A DNA stretch of 7,336 bases. It comes from Limisphaerales bacterium. GTDB taxonomy: Bacteria; Verrucomicrobiota; Verrucomicrobiia; Limisphaerales; UBA8199. How positions within the stretch are numbered: the stretch's first letter is position 1; every line of letters starts with the position of its first letter. The translations under genes were made by a program, and so were the position numbers. A model generated the notes under the pieces. The model did no database searches, was not told the DNA's origin, and saw only the letters and a list, made by a program, of their open reading frames with translations. The DNA lies in the NCBI GenBank assembly GCA_025356925.1, contig JANXQE010000450.1, forward strand, positions 1 through 7,336, given 5' to 3'. This document shows positions 5,831-7,336 of this stretch, piece after piece.

Positions 5831-7135
5831 TCATAACCGTTGTGCGCGGGTCACTGGGCCAGCAGGCGCAATGGGCGCCATCGCCGGTTCGATTTGGACC
5901 GCGGCTTTCGGCAGCAAGAACGCCAGGCCGGCAGCGATGAGCATGCCCACGCCCAGGGCGTTGAAAGGAATCGCGGTGCTGTGATACGCGTCTTTAAGCC
6001 AACCCACGAGGTAAGGTCCGACAAACCCTCCAAGATTCCCAAACGCGTTGACCACCCCGACGATGAGGCCCAGGAAACTTCGGGGCAGGGTCTCGCTCGG
6101 GATTGACCAGAACGGAGCCATGGCCGCAAAGGGCCCGGGGATAGCCAGGCACATCAGGGCGTAGGACGTCCAGAAATGATCCCGTGTTAACACGCTCAAG
6201 ATAAGGCTTAAGCCACTGAGGGCATAAACCGCAGCCACATGTCCACGGCGTTCGTTGGTCTTGTCCGAATGCCAGGAGTTAATGATCATGATCACCGCAG
6301 TCACGGCGTACGGAATGGCAAACAGGATGCCGTATTGGAGCGGACTGAATCCCCGGCCTTTCAGCCCGGTGGTGAAGAACGTCATGCAGCCGTACGCCGC
6401 GCAGTTGTGCAGAAAGTAAATCGCCAGCATCACAAACACTGAAGGATGACTGAGCCGCACCCACCAGGGAACCGGCGTCGGCGGTTCCAACCCGGACACC
6501 TCCCTCTTAAGAGTCGTTTCGAGAAAATTTCGTTCTTCGTCTGAGATCCATCTCGCCTCGCGAGGGTGATCGGTGACCCCGAACCACCAAATTGGCAGCC
6601 AGATGAAAGGGAGGATTCCCTCCATGATGATCATTTGCTGCCAGCCATAAGCGCCGAGCAACCAACCCGTGAACGGAGCGGAGCCCGCGACGGCCAATGG
6701 TTGACAGAGATTCCAATAGGCATTGGCGCGCGCGCGTTCGCCGCGAGGAAACCAATTCGCCAGCAACACCGTTGTGGCAGGAAACACGCCGCTTTCCGCC
6801 ACGCCGAGGAAGAAGCGCATTGCTTCGAATTCTCTAAAGGTTCTCGACAAGCCACAACCAACCGCGCACAGACCCCAAAAGACTAAAAAAATGCTGATCA
6901 CCTTGCGGGCGCTCCAATGTGACGCCAGGTAGCCACTCGGAATTTGTAGCAGGACATAACCGAAAAAGAAGATTCCGGCGGCCTCGCCTTTCATTTTATC
7001 GTCCATCAACAGATCTCGCATCATATTCGAGATCTTGGGATCGAGTGCGAGGGAAACATTGGTGCGATCCACATACGAGATCGTGTACATGATCAACGCG
7101 ACGGGGATAATGCGGAGCCAACGTCGTTGTGTCAT
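5831..7135 (-). CDS. MFS transporter, anion:cation symporter (ACS) family, probable sugar-acid permease
   Basis: A 434-residue major facilitator of the ACS family, which brings organic anions such as hexuronates, galactonate and glucarate across the inner membrane with protons. Twelve hydrophobic segments are evident. The N-terminus has the family hallmark ISYVDRTNVSLAL (19-31). A motif A variant GYLASHWSARKV (68-79) follows helix 2, the signature GVAESGVFPATTVLLANWFP (111-130) covers helix 4, and the second-half motif-A equivalent WHSDKTNERRG is at 288-298. WSIPSETLPRS and AFGNLGGFVGPYLVGW lie at about 343-380. The tail after the last helix is Ala/Pro-rich. The start is placed by the family-typical MTQRRWLRIIPVALIMY; no Shine-Dalgarno precedes it. 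It is the first visible gene of the minus-strand set and ends 4 bp before the FAH-family gene, so a pentonate such as xylonate or arabonate is the likely cargo. Exact substrate is inference. Confidence 0.93.
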   Translation of the reverse strand: MTQRRWLRIIPVALIMYTISYVDRTNVSLALDPKISNMMRDLLMDDKMKGEAAGIFFFGYVLLQIPSGYLASHWSARKVISIFLVFWGLCAVGCGLSRTFREFEAMRFFLGVAESGVFPATTVLLANWFPRGERARANAYWNLCQPLAVAGSAPFTGWLLGAYGWQQMIIMEGILPFIWLPIWWFGVTDHPREARWISDEERNFLETTLKREVSGLEPPTPVPWWVRLSHPSVFVMLAIYFLHNCAAYGCMTFFTTGLKGRGFSPLQYGILFAIPYAVTAVIMIINSWHSDKTNERRGHVAAVYALSGLSLILSVLTRDHFWTSYALMCLAIPGPFAAMAPFWSIPSETLPRSFLGLIVGVVNAFGNLGGFVGPYLVGWLKDAYHSTAIPFNALGVGMLIAAGLAFLLPKAAVQIEPAMAPIAPAGPVTRAQRL

Positions 7136-7336
7136 AAAGCCGCGGTGCGGGAGTTATGTAGCAAGGGCAGGGGGATGAGTCGATAGTTTTCCCCGCGCCT
7201 AAGCGATGGGTCCCAGCCCGGGCGAGCGATGCTCTGCGCGCCGCCGCCCGCGGAGGACTGGGCGCAGTAGCTCCACGGTACACGGAAACCATCCTCTCGT
7301 GCTTGAACATGTGTCGCGCGCATGCGCCACGCCCCA
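7136..7336 (-). promoter_or_regulatory. Upstream region of the transporter-led operon
   Basis: About 200 bp upstream of the transporter start, to the window edge. No gene is recognisable; Arg/Ala/Pro-rich frames of 63 and 104 codons on the minus strand are unconvincing. This should hold the operon promoter. On the minus strand TCGACT is followed after 17 nt by TACATA, ending about 20 nt before the ATG, a poor match to a sigma-70 promoter. CTGCGC (7234-7239) pairs with GCGCAG (7262-7267), and CCCAG (7212-7216) with CTGGG (7258-7262); GCCCGGGC (7216-7223) and GCGCATGCGC (7318-7327) are perfect palindromes. No operator could be assigned. Confidence 0.3.

Noticed and set aside
7136..7336. Start of a small gene upstream of the transporter on the minus strand
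   Set aside because: The 63- and 104-codon frames are Arg/Ala/Pro-rich, have no domain or ribosome binding site, and the longer one overlaps the transporter N-terminus in another frame.
1..7336. CRISPR array, insertion sequence, toxin-antitoxin or defence genes
   Set aside because: No regularly spaced direct repeats, transposase motifs or paired small genes were seen on either strand.

Overview
The window looks like a chromosomal segment of a free-living, GC-rich polysaccharide degrader, most likely of the Planctomycetota-Verrucomicrobiota group. I lean to Verrucomicrobiota subdivision 3 (Limisphaerales/Pedosphaera-like). Three observations support this: a GH116-type glycosidase carrying an inserted beta-sandwich module of a kind I associate with these phyla, a lack of Shine-Dalgarno sequences at the visible starts, and a GC-rich intergenic repeat-like segment rich in small hairpins. 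This is recognition from memory, not a database search.

Layout. The plus strand from the left edge to 2816 encodes most of a GH116 (GBA2-like / DUF608) beta-glycosidase; its 5' end lies outside the window. A 420-bp convergent intergenic region follows (2817-3236). It holds hairpins, a repeat-like GC-rich segment, a tRNA-like fold without a normal D-arm (3023-3093), and a 30-40 codon reading frame that looks like a severed signal peptide. The minus strand from 7135 down to 3237 carries three genes read in the order MFS transporter (5831-7135), FAH-family dehydratase (4969-5826) and alpha-ketoglutarate semialdehyde dehydrogenase (3237-4820). The transporter and dehydratase genes are 4 bp apart. 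The dehydratase and dehydrogenase genes are separated by 148 bp holding three imperfect copies of a small hairpin-forming unit. About 200 bp of untranslated sequence upstream of the transporter runs to the right edge.

How the genes work together. The minus-strand trio reads as the lower half of a non-phosphorylative pentose (Weimberg-type) route: sugar-acid uptake by an ACS-family permease, dehydration of a 2-keto-3-deoxypentonate to 2,5-dioxopentanoate by the FAH-family enzyme, then NAD(P)-dependent oxidation to 2-oxoglutarate. The first-step sugar-acid dehydratase is not in the window. GH116 enzymes include beta-glucosidases and beta-xylosidases, so the convergent glycosidase could supply the pentose; this link is inference from proximity only. 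No mobile element, CRISPR array, defence system or regulator gene was found. The least explained parts are the intergenic tRNA-like fold, the signal-peptide remnant and the triple hairpin repeat inside the operon.
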